Assembly (NCBI GenBank): GCA_030704615.1
Contig: CM060731.1
Coordinates: 33,232,001-33,296,000 of the forward strand
Direction of reading: 5' to 3'
Source: Takakia lepidozioides
Lineage: Eukaryota; Streptophyta; Takakiopsida; Takakiales; Takakiaceae
Length of the DNA stretch: 64,000 bases
Positions within the stretch are counted from its first letter, which is position 1. The number at the start of each line of letters is the position of its first letter. The notes under the pieces were generated by a model. That model saw only the letters and a program-made list of their open reading frames with translations. It was not told where the DNA came from and searched no databases. Both the position numbers and the translations under genes were made by a program. Below, piece by piece: positions 9,825 to 19,899 of the stretch.

Positions 9825-12800
9825 CTGCAATGGTATCAAACAACATGGCGTCATTGCACAATCATGATGGGCAGACTCAGCAGACTGACACTCAGGAGAC
9901 CGACCACCCAGTCCACTGCACAAATACAAAGGTCAACTTAATCGCTCAGAGTCAAGACGACACTGCGAAACCAGACTATGACTCAGGAGACAGTCTCAGC
10001 AGACTCAGAAGAGTTCTTACTCGTCCCCAATTGGCACCAAAATGAAATGCACTCTTTCAAGTCCTTGCCCAGTCGTTCAGTGCTGAGGCAACCTTTCAAG
10101 ACCTCCAGAAGGCTTTCATGTTGCCCCACCCCCAATGACTTCAACACCGTCCACGTCGACGTTGGAAGAACAGCAATAGTGTTGGTGAACGCAGCCTCAA
10201 CCGACTTCTCATAGAATCGACACCACAGCTCCAGGAGTCTATCTGTGCACTCCGACTCAACCTTCTGGACCGCCTTTACGTCATCCGGCGACAGTCCGCA
10301 TTCAACCGTGGGTCCCCTTCAAAAAACATCAGCATGGAATTACCCGCCTTCACGTGCAGAGCATGTGCTTTGCCAAACCGAGCACCCATCCTGCACAGAG
10401 CAGACCATCCTTCTGGAAGCCTCATGTACTGAACAGACTGACGTCAACATGGTACCAAACACTCTACAGGCTGAACAATTCATCAGGCTGACAAGACTTA
10501 CCACAACAGACAATGATGAAACCAGCAGCAGACTGACCAGCGTACAGACTGACCAAAACAGACCGCAAAGCACTTAACGACAAAGACAGACGAGGAGACT
10601 GAGCACAGTACTCACCTGTGCTGCTCCAGGAAACGACCCACATCTTTGTCCATGTCCAAGGCCAGCTTGCGGTTCTTGTTCATAAAGACGTCAGACTTTT
10701 TCTTCGCCGGTCTCTTGGTACTCGGACCCTCCTCGACCTCCTCAGCATGGTCCACGACAGTCCGCTTCTTGGCTTTGCCTCTCCCCTGGGAAGCAGGGAC
10801 AGCTGTAGGCGGGCTGGATAGAGCAGACAAACGCAGCGCTGCCGCCCTACTTCGCAACAGAGGCTGGTCAGCAGGTTTGTTTACACTTGCTAGACCTGTC
10901 TTTGCAGCTTCGTGGGTCACATGCGTAGAACTGACCCGCGCATCGGGGGGCGTGCTCACCCCCACACCTTTGATGGTTGTCGATCCCACGTTTGCAGCAT
11001 GGGCGGAAGATGTCATGTCCTCAGAAGTAGACAGTCTGCCGACAGAGGGACGAACATCCTGTGAGGATACCGAGCAAAATGTCGAATTAGCCCAATTTCA
11101 CAATGTGCTAAAACATAAACAACAGTGCTGAAAGAGGAAATGGCACAACCTGCCCAAGGGGTGAGGGAGCAAACTCCATGTAATCCAGCGCTATACCAGA
11201 CGGTGTTTGCGCCGCATGTGGTTCCTTGTCAGTGTGTCTGCCAGCATGTTCAGTCTGTTGCTCAATGTGGGCAGTCTGCTCGGCCGCCGGTTCTTCGTCA
11301 GTCCTTTTGTCTGTGAACTGTGCAGTCTGCTGGCAACTCTGCGGTTCAGTCTCTTCCTCAATGTGGGCAATGTGCTCGGTGGCAGGTTGGTCGTCAGTCC
11401 TTCCCTCTGTGAAGTGTGCAGTGTGTTGGTCAGGCCGTGCAATCTGAACTGTGCAGTCAGAGCTGAGCTGTGCAGTCCGCCGCTCCGAGCCATCCTGGTC
11501 AGTCCTTCCATCTGTGACCTGTGCAGTCTGCTGGTTAGTCTGCGGTTCGGTCTGCTCATCAATGAAGACAGTATGCTGCCCCACCACAGGTTGCATGGCA
11601 GTCCTTCCATGTGTCCACTGTTCAGTGTGCTGGTCAGTCTGGTGGACAGCCGGCTGGGTGTTCGGATCTCCATGGACTTGGGAATCATCAAGAACATGTA
11701 TGGAAGACCCACCGGCAATTGCTTCCTCAGACTCTTTTGTAAGATCTATGATACGGTTTTGCGTTCCCAGATTGAGTTCGGTCATCACGTAAGACTCATC
11801 TATGGCTTTCGCCACTGAGCGCACGAAAACGGGACTAACCTGGAAGGTCATAGAAGGCAGGCCACGGGGAGCTGGATAAGAATGCTTTACTGGTGACCTG
11901 ATGACGTTGTCAGTGAATGTGCCTGGGGGGAAAGTGGACTCGGTCAAAACACTCATACTGGCAGATCCAAAAACATGTTGTTGGGAACTCAACAGAAATT
12001 CGTCCACAGGGTCCCGGTGAGGCCAGTGCATCCGAGTCTGTTGCACAATCCAGGGAACAGACTGACTGTTAGTCTCCTGGATAGTCTGCTCGGCCATATA
12101 CTGAGTGGGTTCACCAGTGTGCTGCACAGTCTGCTGAGGGGCAATCTGCTGGCTGGATTCGTCGGTCTGCTGTACAGTTTGCTGAGGGGCAGTCTGGTGG
12201 CCATGTTCGCTGGTCTGCTGCACAGTCGGCTGAGGGGCAGTCTGTTGGCCGGTCTGTTCTCCGGTCTGCTGCAAAGTTTGCAAAGTTCGCTGCCCGCTCA
12301 GTACTGTTTGCACATACTGAGTATGTGTGTGCGGGGCAGTCTGCAGGGAGTGATCCGGCGTATTACCCGAGATGGTCTGGTGCACATGCTTGGTCTCCAG
12401 CACTTGGGCAGTCTGCCCACATCTCTCGTGGGGAATATGTTGTTTGACATTATTGTGGCCAGTCTGCTGGACAGTCTCCCGAACTCCTTGTAAAGCCAGG
12501 ACAAGGTCCCTTGCACCTCTGGCAAAAGAGTCGAAAGCAGCCTGCACTTGCTTGTCTTCCAGAACAACTCGCCCTGCAACACATGTTTATGCAAATGTGA
12601 AATTGTAAAAAAGTTGGCAAAGAAATTGAGCTGAAACACGAAAGTTGCCCATAACATTTTACCTTCCAAGAGATTTCCCACGAGGCCAATGTCCTTGATT
12701 TGCCGGCACAGGCATGCTCCATCAAGATGAGCAATGGCGCCGATGCGGTCTTCAGTTGGGATCCCACACCATAGGACTTTGAAGACATTGGGATTCTGCA

Positions 12801-15181
12801 AAACAATGTCGAATATTGCTCGCTCCATTACCAATGCAATGCGTCATCCACCACAAACTTTTGTGAATGGTCTGTTCCATGGAGTAAGTCCATCCTCAAA
12901 CTATGCAGATCCTTCATCAACTTGTTGTATGAGCGAAAATTGCAAAATTGCATCCATCTGTGTTGTAGGAAGGAAGCTGCCATGCGCTCAAAGTCCTCCT
13001 CAGTCAATCCGAACAAGTGTTTTCTTCGCACCCCAAAGGTTGGATGTGCCATAGGCATATGTCTGAGGTCTTCAGGCCGTGGGTCATCCATGAGAATCAG
13101 CTGCACAAGTAGAGGCGGCGCATTTTGGTCGTTTGTGGCTTCAATGGCAACAGCAGAGGCGGCTTCTAGAACATGGTTGGCTTCCTCAATAGAAAACTCC
13201 ATGGAATAATGAAAGGGTACAAATGACCATCGGCGGTCCGCAACAATCCGGTGGAGCTCATTATGCCAATCCAAATGGGGATTAATTTCTCCCACCCTAA
13301 GCCGGGGAAGTGTGAGGTCTTCAGCTCCGGGTCGAATTACCGGTGATGGCGATCGCCAAACTACAAAAAGCGCCGTGCTATGTGAGAGAAAGGCAGTCTG
13401 TTGGTAAGTCTGCTGGTCCGCAGTCTGTTGGATGACAAGACTTCCCATTGGCATGGGCTGCATGATGGGCTCCTGGAGAAGAGTCTGTAGGATAACAGGC
13501 TGCTCGTTGGGAGTCTGCTCTGTTGGAGTCTGCTGGATGACAGGCTGCTGAACGGGAGTCTGCTGGATGACGGCCTGCTGAATGGGAGTCTGCTGGATGG
13601 CAGACTCGGCTGTCCCAGACGCATTCCCCCCCGACGCATCTTCAATATGTAATGCCGCTATAGCAGCAGATGACCCAGGATACTTCAATAATATGTACAC
13701 TCGCACGCGGTCCACTTCCGCATGCACTACAGTCGCTTGTAAAGGAGCATCATTGCTAGGTATCCGCCAAACCTAAATGGCCCTACGAATATAAACACGT
13801 TCATCCTGGTATACGGCAGAGAACTTCGACGTCAGGAACATGGACGTGGACTCTATATTCACCTCATGCAGCGGACTGGACTCACAGACCAGCAGACTGT
13901 AACGTGTGTACGTAGGGTGGAGGCAACTAGTAAATTATACCAGTGGACTGGACCAGCGGACTGACAAACAGACTTAGTAAGTAATGCAGCGATATAAAAC
14001 AGACTAACTGACGAGCGGACTGAGCCAGCGGACTGAGGAGAGAACGCAGGGGACTGACCAGACTGAATAGGCAACGTGACCCCGATGATAGACTCAAAGA
14101 GCACAGAGAACAAACTGGGCGGTCAGACTGACCATTACCTCCTCTACTTCATCATCGTCATCTTCATCTTCAAAGCAGTTCAACTAGTTCTGTTCCGCCT
14201 GTCGGATTAATGTGCATAGCAGACCTGACTGGGCAACTCTGTAGAAATAACGGAAGAAGTCAGGATCCCCAATTGGTGGGCACTCTGGTGGGAAAAGCCC
14301 AAAGTCAACAAGGCGCAATGTGCCAGGGCAAACTGACCCTTCAGTGCTCTACTGAGTTTTAGGTTTTGACCCTAAACCGATGGCATGGGTCGCGATATTT
14401 GTGTGAGTCTGCTGCCGAGTCTGGTCAGGCAAGTCAATGTCCACTAGACTTGTCACCCCTTCCAGGCCCTGAGCAGATTCACTTTCAGTATCAGTACTAA
14501 TGGTGTGGGTCTGCCGCCCAGGACGCGGTTCAGTCTGTTGCGTGGATTTTGCCCTTGCCTCGCGAGCAGACCTTGCAGCCTTTTTTTTTTTTGCCTCTCC
14601 TTTTTTTGGGCCCCATCACTCAGTTTACGTTTTCTGGGAGCGTCCATCGTTCCCTGCACTTGCAAATCCTCCATTGACGGGCCACCACAATGGACGCCAT
14701 ACCGTGCGCGCACTTCGTCTAATTCCAAAGTGCGGGGGTCAAGCACTGATCCGCGCAAGCGCATTGTGGCCTCTTTGACAATCGACATTTCTTTCAGTAT
14801 CGGCCAAGGCTTGAAATCCCGTGGAATCATTGCAACAGTCTCCTTGCAACCCGTGTCAACACAATGCCGATTTAGTTGGATTTTGTCCTTGATTACCTCT
14901 TCACAGAAGGGACAGAAGAGCTTGTCCTTCTACCAATTCGAGTTTTTGGGATTCCGGGCGCGGAGGTCTACAAATGCTTCCACTATTTTATGATCAAACT
15001 CGTCTGGTGAGTACCAGTACCTTTGCTCCTTCTTCAGTCTGGTTTGGTGCACAAAATCCAACCAGTCCGCTCCACCTTTTTCACAAGCATCCTCCATCAC
15101 TGCAGAATGAAACGAAGGTGCAAGGACAATGAGCGACAAAGCGACAGATAGAAGTCCTATGAAAAGACTCACCCTAAGCAA
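9401..15181 (-). CDS. MULE-borne Ulp1/C48 cysteine-protease gene (multi-exon, partly broken)
   Basis: This second MULE gene runs leftward and ends in a Ulp1-type deSUMOylase-like domain. Pieces in transcription order: 15181-14930, then after an in-frame TAG a C2H2-like finger (CPFC...H...C, about 14925-14860) and 14830-14453; 13727-12828 and 12834-12660, helical segments with a QQT-rich N-terminal stretch; about 12571-11108, with about 20 QQT/HQT/EQT repeats; 11016-10612, with a basic KRPAKKK motif like a nuclear signal; about 10290-10021, helical, ending HFILVPIGDE; and the catalytic exon 9824-9401. The last intron (10020-9825, phase 2) joins GDE to GHWSVCIID exactly as in Ulp1 proteases. 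Function is inferred as cleaving SUMO/ubiquitin-like tags, possibly to aid the element. Exon borders upstream of 10290 are approximate, and whether it is all one gene is inference. Confidence 0.65.
11108..12571 (-). CDS. QQT-repeat exon of the Ulp1 gene
   Basis: A continuous frame of about 480 codons with no stop. After an N-terminal helix (QAAFDSFARGARDLVLALQG) it is dominated by short irregular repeats built on QQT, HQT, EQT and RTD, each encoded by a CAGACTG- or CAGACTGAC-like motif read from the minus strand. A central non-repetitive island (about 12000-11750) includes DLTKESEEAIAGGSS. No known domain is recognised. The repeats are the translated form of the same motif that fills this element's noncoding DNA. 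Confidence 0.6.
   Translation of the reverse strand, partial: RVVLEDKQVQAAFDSFARGARDLVLALQGVRETVQQTGHNNVKQHIPHERCGQTAQVLETKHVHQTISGNTPDHSLQTAPHTHTQYVQTVLSGQRTLQTLQQTGEQTGQQTAPQPTVQQTSEHGHQTAPQQTVQQTDESSQQIAPQQTVQHTGEPTQYMAEQTIQETNSQSVPWIVQQTRMHWPHRDPVDEFLLSSQQHVFGSASMSVLTESTFPPGTFTDNVIRSPVKHSYPAPRGLPSMTFQVSPVFVRSVAKAIDESYVMTELNLGTQNRIIDLTKESEEAIAGGSSIHVLDDSQVHGDPNTQPAVHQTDQHTEQWTHGRTAMQPVVGQHTVFIDEQTEPQTNQQTAQVTDGRTDQDGSERRTAQLSSDCTVQIARPDQHTAHFTEGRTDDQPATEHIAHIEEETEPQSCQQTAQFTDKRTDEEPAAEQTAHIEQQTEHAGRHTDKEPHAAQTPSGIALDYMEFAPSPLGQVVPFPLSALLFMF
12828..13727 (-). CDS. Ulp1-gene upstream exon with QQT stretch
   Basis: An open frame of about 299 codons. The first 110 residues contain a run of IQQTP/VIQQTP/QQPVIQQT repeats. 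The remainder is non-repetitive and well coding-like, with RWSFVPFHYSMEFSIEEA and HLFGLTEEDFERMAASF. It appears to be spliced near DALHW into the frame 12834-12660. The family is not recognised. Confidence 0.5.
   Translation of the reverse strand: MHAEVDRVRVYILLKYPGSSAAIAALHIEDASGGNASGTAESAIQQTPIQQAVIQQTPVQQPVIQQTPTEQTPNEQPVILQTLLQEPIMQPMPMGSLVIQQTADQQTYQQTAFLSHSTALFVVWRSPSPVIRPGAEDLTLPRLRVGEINPHLDWHNELHRIVADRRWSFVPFHYSMEFSIEEANHVLEAASAVAIEATNDQNAPPLLVQLILMDDPRPEDLRHMPMAHPTFGVRRKHLFGLTEEDFERMAASFLQHRWMQFCNFRSYNKLMKDLHSLRMDLLHGTDHSQKFVVDDALHW
13860..14110. repeat. CAGACTGA/AGCGGACTGA motif array
   Basis: A noncoding stretch between minus-strand exons, filled with AGCGGACTG, CAGACTGA and GGACTGACC variants. 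It probably lies in an intron of the leftward gene. Confidence 0.6.
14453..15181 (-). pseudogene. N-terminal part of leftward MULE gene, zinc-finger-like, interrupted by TAG
   Basis: The frame from 15181 includes EDACEKGGADWLDFVHQTR and reaches an in-frame TAG at about 14933-14931. Translation resumes in the same frame with KDKLFCPFCEEV and a downstream H-x-C...C, a C2H2/C2HC-like finger, and flows into the frame 14830-14453 with a basic PRKRKL...KKERQKKKR stretch. The unbroken frame on both sides of the stop suggests a single nonsense mutation. Confidence 0.5.
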
Positions 15182-15589
15182 GAAGAGGACACAGAATGGA
15201 TTGGAAACACCGCAGCAAGTGAGAACCTCACCGAGCCGATGAACTTCGAGTTGTTACGAAGGCGAGCGTGTTTGCGACGCTTCGCGGCTCACCGCGACTC
15301 TCCACACCTGGGGAAGAACGGTCGTCTTTCGTTACGGTGATGGAAACGCAAAGAGGAAAACAAAGCAGTGCAAAACTGTGCGAAGAAACAGGCGCGAAGA
15401 GAATGGAGAAAGTAGAAGTAGAAGGGGGAAAACGGGCATGGCACTGCCAACGTGGCGCGATTTCACAGGCGCGACCTATCTGCCGTCATCGCATTGAATA
15501 CGTCCACCGAACGAACGGATCGTACTAAATTCATCCACACTCCTTGCAAGTGCAACAGACTCATTTCCCATCGGGCCGAGAGTCCACCG

Positions 15590-16050
15590 GACCGCCAGTC
15601 CAGCGGACTATTCGCTTTGCTGAGGCGAAGCGGCTTCATATTGGAGGAACTTCCCTGCCAGCGGAATGAAGACAAAAGAGAGTAAGGGGAGAACAGGAAA
15701 GTCGAACACACCCATTGCAAATAGACTCGCGGCACAACAGACTGATGCATGCACAGTCCAACAGTCTGATATCCATAGAGGAGAACTATCCAGCAGACAG
15801 ACGTTTCGCCAGACTGGCGGGAGAACAAGCCAAAAGACTGACCGAAGGGAAAATAAGAAGTCAAACAGACTTAGTGCAACAGACTTCCGACACAACAGAC
15901 TGACAAATTCACAAGTGCAACAGACTGATATCCCAACAGACGGACTTCCAGCAGACCGCCTTCAAACTGACTGTTATGCACGCGATAAGGGGAATATCCG
16001 GAGCACTGACGGGCCAGCGGACCCACTGTGAACAGACTCGCGACACAACA
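15590..16050. repeat. CAACAGACTGA motif array near the right TIR
   Basis: Many copies of CAACAGACTGA, CCAGCGGAC and AGCAGACAGAC-like motifs, upstream of the leftward gene. No supported coding frame. The orientation of the motif is opposite to that at the left end, as expected if it belongs to an inverted sub-terminal arrangement. Confidence 0.6.
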
Positions 16051-16784
16051 GACCTCAAACATCCACGCGCATTTGCAGATTGTCTCAGACATCTCTCGTC
16101 GTGGCTCAGACATCTACATTCAGCAGGTGCGTGTGGATGTTTGAGGACCTTACGACTAGATGGTGTTCCGTGACGACTCGAATTGTTTTTTTGTGCTGCC
16201 ATCCCTTATATAATACCATGTGGATCCATCACAAAGCTGGGTTTCTTCAGATTCTCCACCCTTTTCCATAACTTATGCACGACGGATGCAAGCCGCTATA
16301 CTTGGTCACATAAACAGTCCCATCGTCCGATACGAAATCTGCAATACACGCCCCCATGTGCATACGCTTCCACCATTTTTGCAGCCCATGTTACCCATGG
16401 GTTCCTTTAACGAACTAACTTGTGAAGGCTCTCATGAGGGATGCAGTACGAAGGGGCTAAACGTATCATGACGGATCACAAGCATAGGACGTTATCGACG
16501 ACAGATGTCCGCATTTTCCATATTTATGACATAGAACCAAACCATGAAACGAAGGTTCCTGAAAGCACAACAAGAAGGCAAAAATAGTGGAAGCATATGC
16601 ACGATGGTGGCTGTAGTGCCCAGACAGTCCTCTCATGTTCAAGCACACGCTTCATCATCATCATGAACATCGCGCGCAAAAGAAGAACAATCGCGTGCAT
16701 GGAAACGCCTACCGCAACATCGGACAATAAACAACCGTCAAAAGAGAGCGGCCGGGATTTGGTGGGAAGATCATTGCCATTTTC

Positions 16785-17137
16785 GCAGCCCTAAAATTGG
16801 AGGGCTCGGATGGGTTATGGGAATGGACGGTGGCGATCCTGCGCCGTCAACGGACTGGATGGCGGGGGACTGGGCAGCGGACTGGCAGACTACTGGGCAG
16901 CGGACTGGCCAGCACCGGACTGGCAGACTGGAGGGCAGCGGACTCATGGGCGGGGGACTGGCCGCGCGGCGGACGGGGGCGCGGGCGCGGTTGCTGCAGC
17001 CGCGTCCGCGGCTGGGCGACCGCGCGCAGCGGCGGGCGGGGCGGGCGGGGTGCTGGGGAGCCGGGCGTCCGTGCGCGGGGCCCACCGGCCACATCGCACG
17101 TGCCCATTGAAGACCCTATTATCTTAAAATGAGAGGC
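16785..17137 (-). repeat. Right terminal inverted repeat of the MULE
   Basis: The reverse complement closely matches 4753-5131, including the AT-rich tip, the GTGGCCGGTGGGCCCC block, the GC-rich core and the CCAGTCCGCTG array. It is about 26 bp shorter because of small indels in the repeat-rich part. Confidence 0.9.
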
Positions 17138-17146
17138 GTGAATTGA
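17138..17146. repeat. Target site duplication, right (9 bp)
   Basis: GTGAATTGA, identical to 4744-4752, immediately outside the right inverted repeat. Confidence 0.92.
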
Positions 17147-18310
17147 GGTGTATATGTGGCGTAATTAAAATGATTGACAAGACATGCATACAAAGTTCAC
17201 ATTTATAAATGGAGTAATGTGGCAGATGTAATTTATATGTCTTTATATTAAAGGTTTTCACAATCGTCCTCAAACTGGTTATTATTAGATCATATTTGGA
17301 CAAAAAAATTAATATCTCCATGTAAATGTGGATCATCTAAAGCGTATTGGACAGATCACAAACTAATCTATTTAACTTTCAAACTTCTCGATTTTGTCAA
17401 TCATTTTATGTTCCGTGATAATTCATTATGAACAATTACATCATATTTAAACACACAACGTTTCATTTTAAAATAGAACATCATTCATAATCACTTCAAA
17501 ATTAAGATACAATATTATTAGCCATAACATCATTTCATAAAAATTTATATCAATAAAACAAAGGCAGGGCCTCCGTGTATCTCACACCTTGTTGGTAATG
17601 ATTGTGGTATGATGGATTCCTTGAAGCATTTGAAGATATGATTTTGGAGTGTATTGAGGTCATATTGGAGAGACTTGAGGCTGTGAATGGATTTCTCCAC
17701 GCACACTAATCTGATCCATCTAAGAAAAAAATCATTAGTGGTAATAACGAATGTCAGACTAAGTTTATTAAGGTCCATGAATGGTTCTCTATATTAACTA
17801 CATAAAATTAAAAAATTGCATACATCACAATCTTCCATTGTTTAGGATGAATTTAGGTGAAAAATTAAGAAAACAAAGTTCATATTATTCCAAAATAAAA
17901 TTATCAATAAAATGAGTTTTTTTAATTGTTTGACTATCAATAATAAAAAATAACTCTAGTGAGGGCACAAGGTCGCCTGGTTTGGCTGGGTTCAAAACCT
18001 CAAAAGGTGTATACTGGACCTCCCATTATTGTAGCAAACCAATGTGGGAAAAAAAGGTCATTGGTTTCAATGATCACCTTATTCTTTTGCCAAACGCCAA
18101 GGCTTTGGAGTTGGCCCGGTCACAAAACATTGGCAATAGTCTTTTTGGAACAAATTTGGGCAGAAGGAGTCAATGTCTTTTTATCTTTTCATTTTTTAAT
18201 CTTAAGTTTTTAGTCACTAGTAATGATGGTAGCCATGAGAATCATAATCCAAAAAAGGAATGGAAAAACAAACAAAATATGAAAGAAAAATTCAGCATTA
18301 ATAAGAGCAT
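17147..18310. other. AT-rich region without genes
   Basis: Strongly AT-rich, with many short homopolymer runs and stop codons in all frames. I see no gene, structured repeat or RNA here. Confidence 0.6.
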
Positions 18311-18314
18311 ACCT

Positions 18315-18683
18315 TTAGCCTACCTTATTAATGCAAAAGATATCAATAGTATGTATTTCAAAAAAGCATGTAGATAAAAAGAGGGCAGTATGCAAAGAGA
18401 AAGCGTCTGGCAGTTCCAAGAATCTCTGAAAGAATTGCTTGGACAACTTTTCTTTTTCAGTTCCACAGGGAATTTGATTAACATCAAATTCATTAATTCT
18501 CCAACCACCATGATCCCACCAGATGCCTGTCACATCTGGTTGTTCTTGACTTAGTTCCCCAGGATGGTCGCCAAATGTCGAGCAACTTTTACTCACCCAT
18601 CCCTTCGCTATCCGAGGAAGGAACTCCAAGATAGAAGAGTTGGATATCTCTAAGCACTCAGCCCGCTCAGAACAATCAGTCAT
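18315..18683 (-). other. Unidentified minus-strand frame
   Basis: A 122-codon frame with ordinary composition, containing GDHPGELSQEQPDVTGIWWD and then a helical stretch. It follows directly where the reverse transcriptase frame stops, but does not look like the RNase H or integrase expected there. It may be a fragment of another repeat or host sequence at a deletion breakpoint. Confidence 0.25.
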
Positions 18684-18692
18684 GACCTACAT

Positions 18693-19305
18693 CTAGTGTA
18701 TCATGGTAATGCTTTTTGTCTCAACTGTGGCACTAAAGATGATGATGTCATCAATGTAGCACCGGGCGAAGTCTAGCCCTGCAAGAATCCTATCCATGAC
18801 CCTCTGAAACTCTGTAGGAACATTCTTCAACCCAAATGGTAGGAAGCGCCATTGGTACAAACAATCCTTCCCATGCTGGTCAATCCCCCATAATGTCATC
18901 TTTTGCTTGTCAACCTCTTTGATTGGCAACTGGTGATAACTCAATCGTAAGTCTAATGTGCTAAACACCTTCGCATGCCAATGACATCAAAGATTTCTTC
19001 TAGAGTTGGCATGGCATATCTATCAGACTTAGTCTGACGGTTCACAGGACGATAGTCCTATACATCCTTCTTTCTGTCCAATTGCCATAGATATCATTCT
19101 TACCTTGCATCGCCATGACATACTCCCCGCCTGACAACTCCACGAATCCAGCTTCGAACAACTCCATAGTCCGTGACTGGATCAAAGACCTCTCCATGTC
19201 ACTATATCTGTAGGGCCTTCGAAAAATTGGCGTGTCACTTGTCAAATCAATACGAATCTCTAGGCCCTTCAAGCTCCCCCAATCCTTCAAACCGAAGGCA
19301 AGCAA
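18693..19305 (-). pseudogene. Ty3/gypsy reverse transcriptase, truncated and broken
   Basis: The first part (19305-19042) has FRRPYRYSDMERSLIQS and ELFEAGFVEL, the classic start of gypsy RT. The second part (18968-18693, another frame) has FSTLDLRLSYHQLPI, WRFLPFGLKNVPTEFQ and the catalytic YIDD box. A change of frame and loss of the expected KKDG-type segment separate them. It ends soon after YIDD, so no connection, RNase H or integrase domain remains. Non-functional here. Confidence 0.88.
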
Positions 19306-19396
19306 TTTCTATAAGCCCTTAGAAATCACCGGATCCTCCGTCTCTCTCCTCCGGTGACTATAGGTCCAACATCCGGTTCCCAATTATCCTCAGTGA

Positions 19397-19890
19397 CTAC
19401 AATCTTGGGTACACCAGGCTTGGAGGTAGGAGACGCATCATTTGGTTGCTAGATAGCAACTTCTTGGGCCTTGTCCGCCCACCCAGACTGTGGCGTAATT
19501 TGAGAATATCCTCAATCTCTTCAAAAACCTTAGCCACCTTGGCCTCCAACTGATCCTCAATGTATGGCTCTCCCCACTCCTCATATTGCTGCTTGAGAGA
19601 TCCAATGACTCTCTCTTTGCGCATCTCATCCCATATCTGCCATGTGTGTTTGCACCCCATGTTCTTGTGCTCGTCCCCACTCATAGCCTCCACCATCCCG
19701 GTTGGCAGAGATGGTGCAATATCCAATGGAAGTGCAGAAGTAGCCACCATGCTTGAAATCTCCATTGCTCAGCCATGCACAAGCCAATGACCCATGTCAA
19801 ACAATTTAGATCCAGTGCTTGACCCAACACCTGACGTCGTGATGCATCTGACAGAGCTGACATAGCTATAGTGCCCGTAGCAAACCCCAT
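19397..19890 (-). CDS. Linker region between methyltransferase and RT
   Basis: Two overlapping minus-strand frames (19890-19681 and 19765-19397) span the gap. The second contains a charged helical stretch (ERVIGSLKQQYEEWGEPYIE...). Comparable variable linkers often precede gypsy RT. No domain recognised; the frame is broken at the join. Confidence 0.35.
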
Positions 19891-19899
19891 TGCCCGCTC

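Larger units (their letters stand above)
4753..17137. mobile_element. Complete Mutator-like element with Ulp1 protease gene
   Basis: The 12,385-bp unit is bounded by inverted repeats beginning GCCTCTCATTTTAAG and by a perfect 9-bp target duplication. It contains a plus-strand MULE transposase gene (5276-8646) and a convergent minus-strand gene (about 15181-9401) whose C-terminus is a Ulp1/C48-type cysteine protease. Plant MULEs that carry Ulp1-like genes are known, including the KI/Kaonashi type. Both genes show breaks (an in-frame stop and a frameshift in the transposase; an in-frame stop near the start of the protease gene), so this copy may no longer be autonomous. The perfect duplication and closely similar TIRs argue for a fairly recent insertion. 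Noncoding parts, introns and even coding parts are full of short CAGTCTG/CAGTCCGCTG motifs. 15182-16784 has no convincing gene: it holds further motif copies (15590-16050) and otherwise unremarkable sequence. Confidence 0.92.

Noticed and set aside
11207-12493. Plus-strand frames opposite the QQT exon
   Set aside because: Shadows of the motif-rich minus-strand coding sequence; their cysteine/leucine-rich content follows from the complementary repeat.
4950-16950. CRISPR-like array, because of short motifs with spacers
   Set aside because: The genome is eukaryotic, motif spacing is irregular, repeats vary and lie in exons; none of the CRISPR hallmarks apply.
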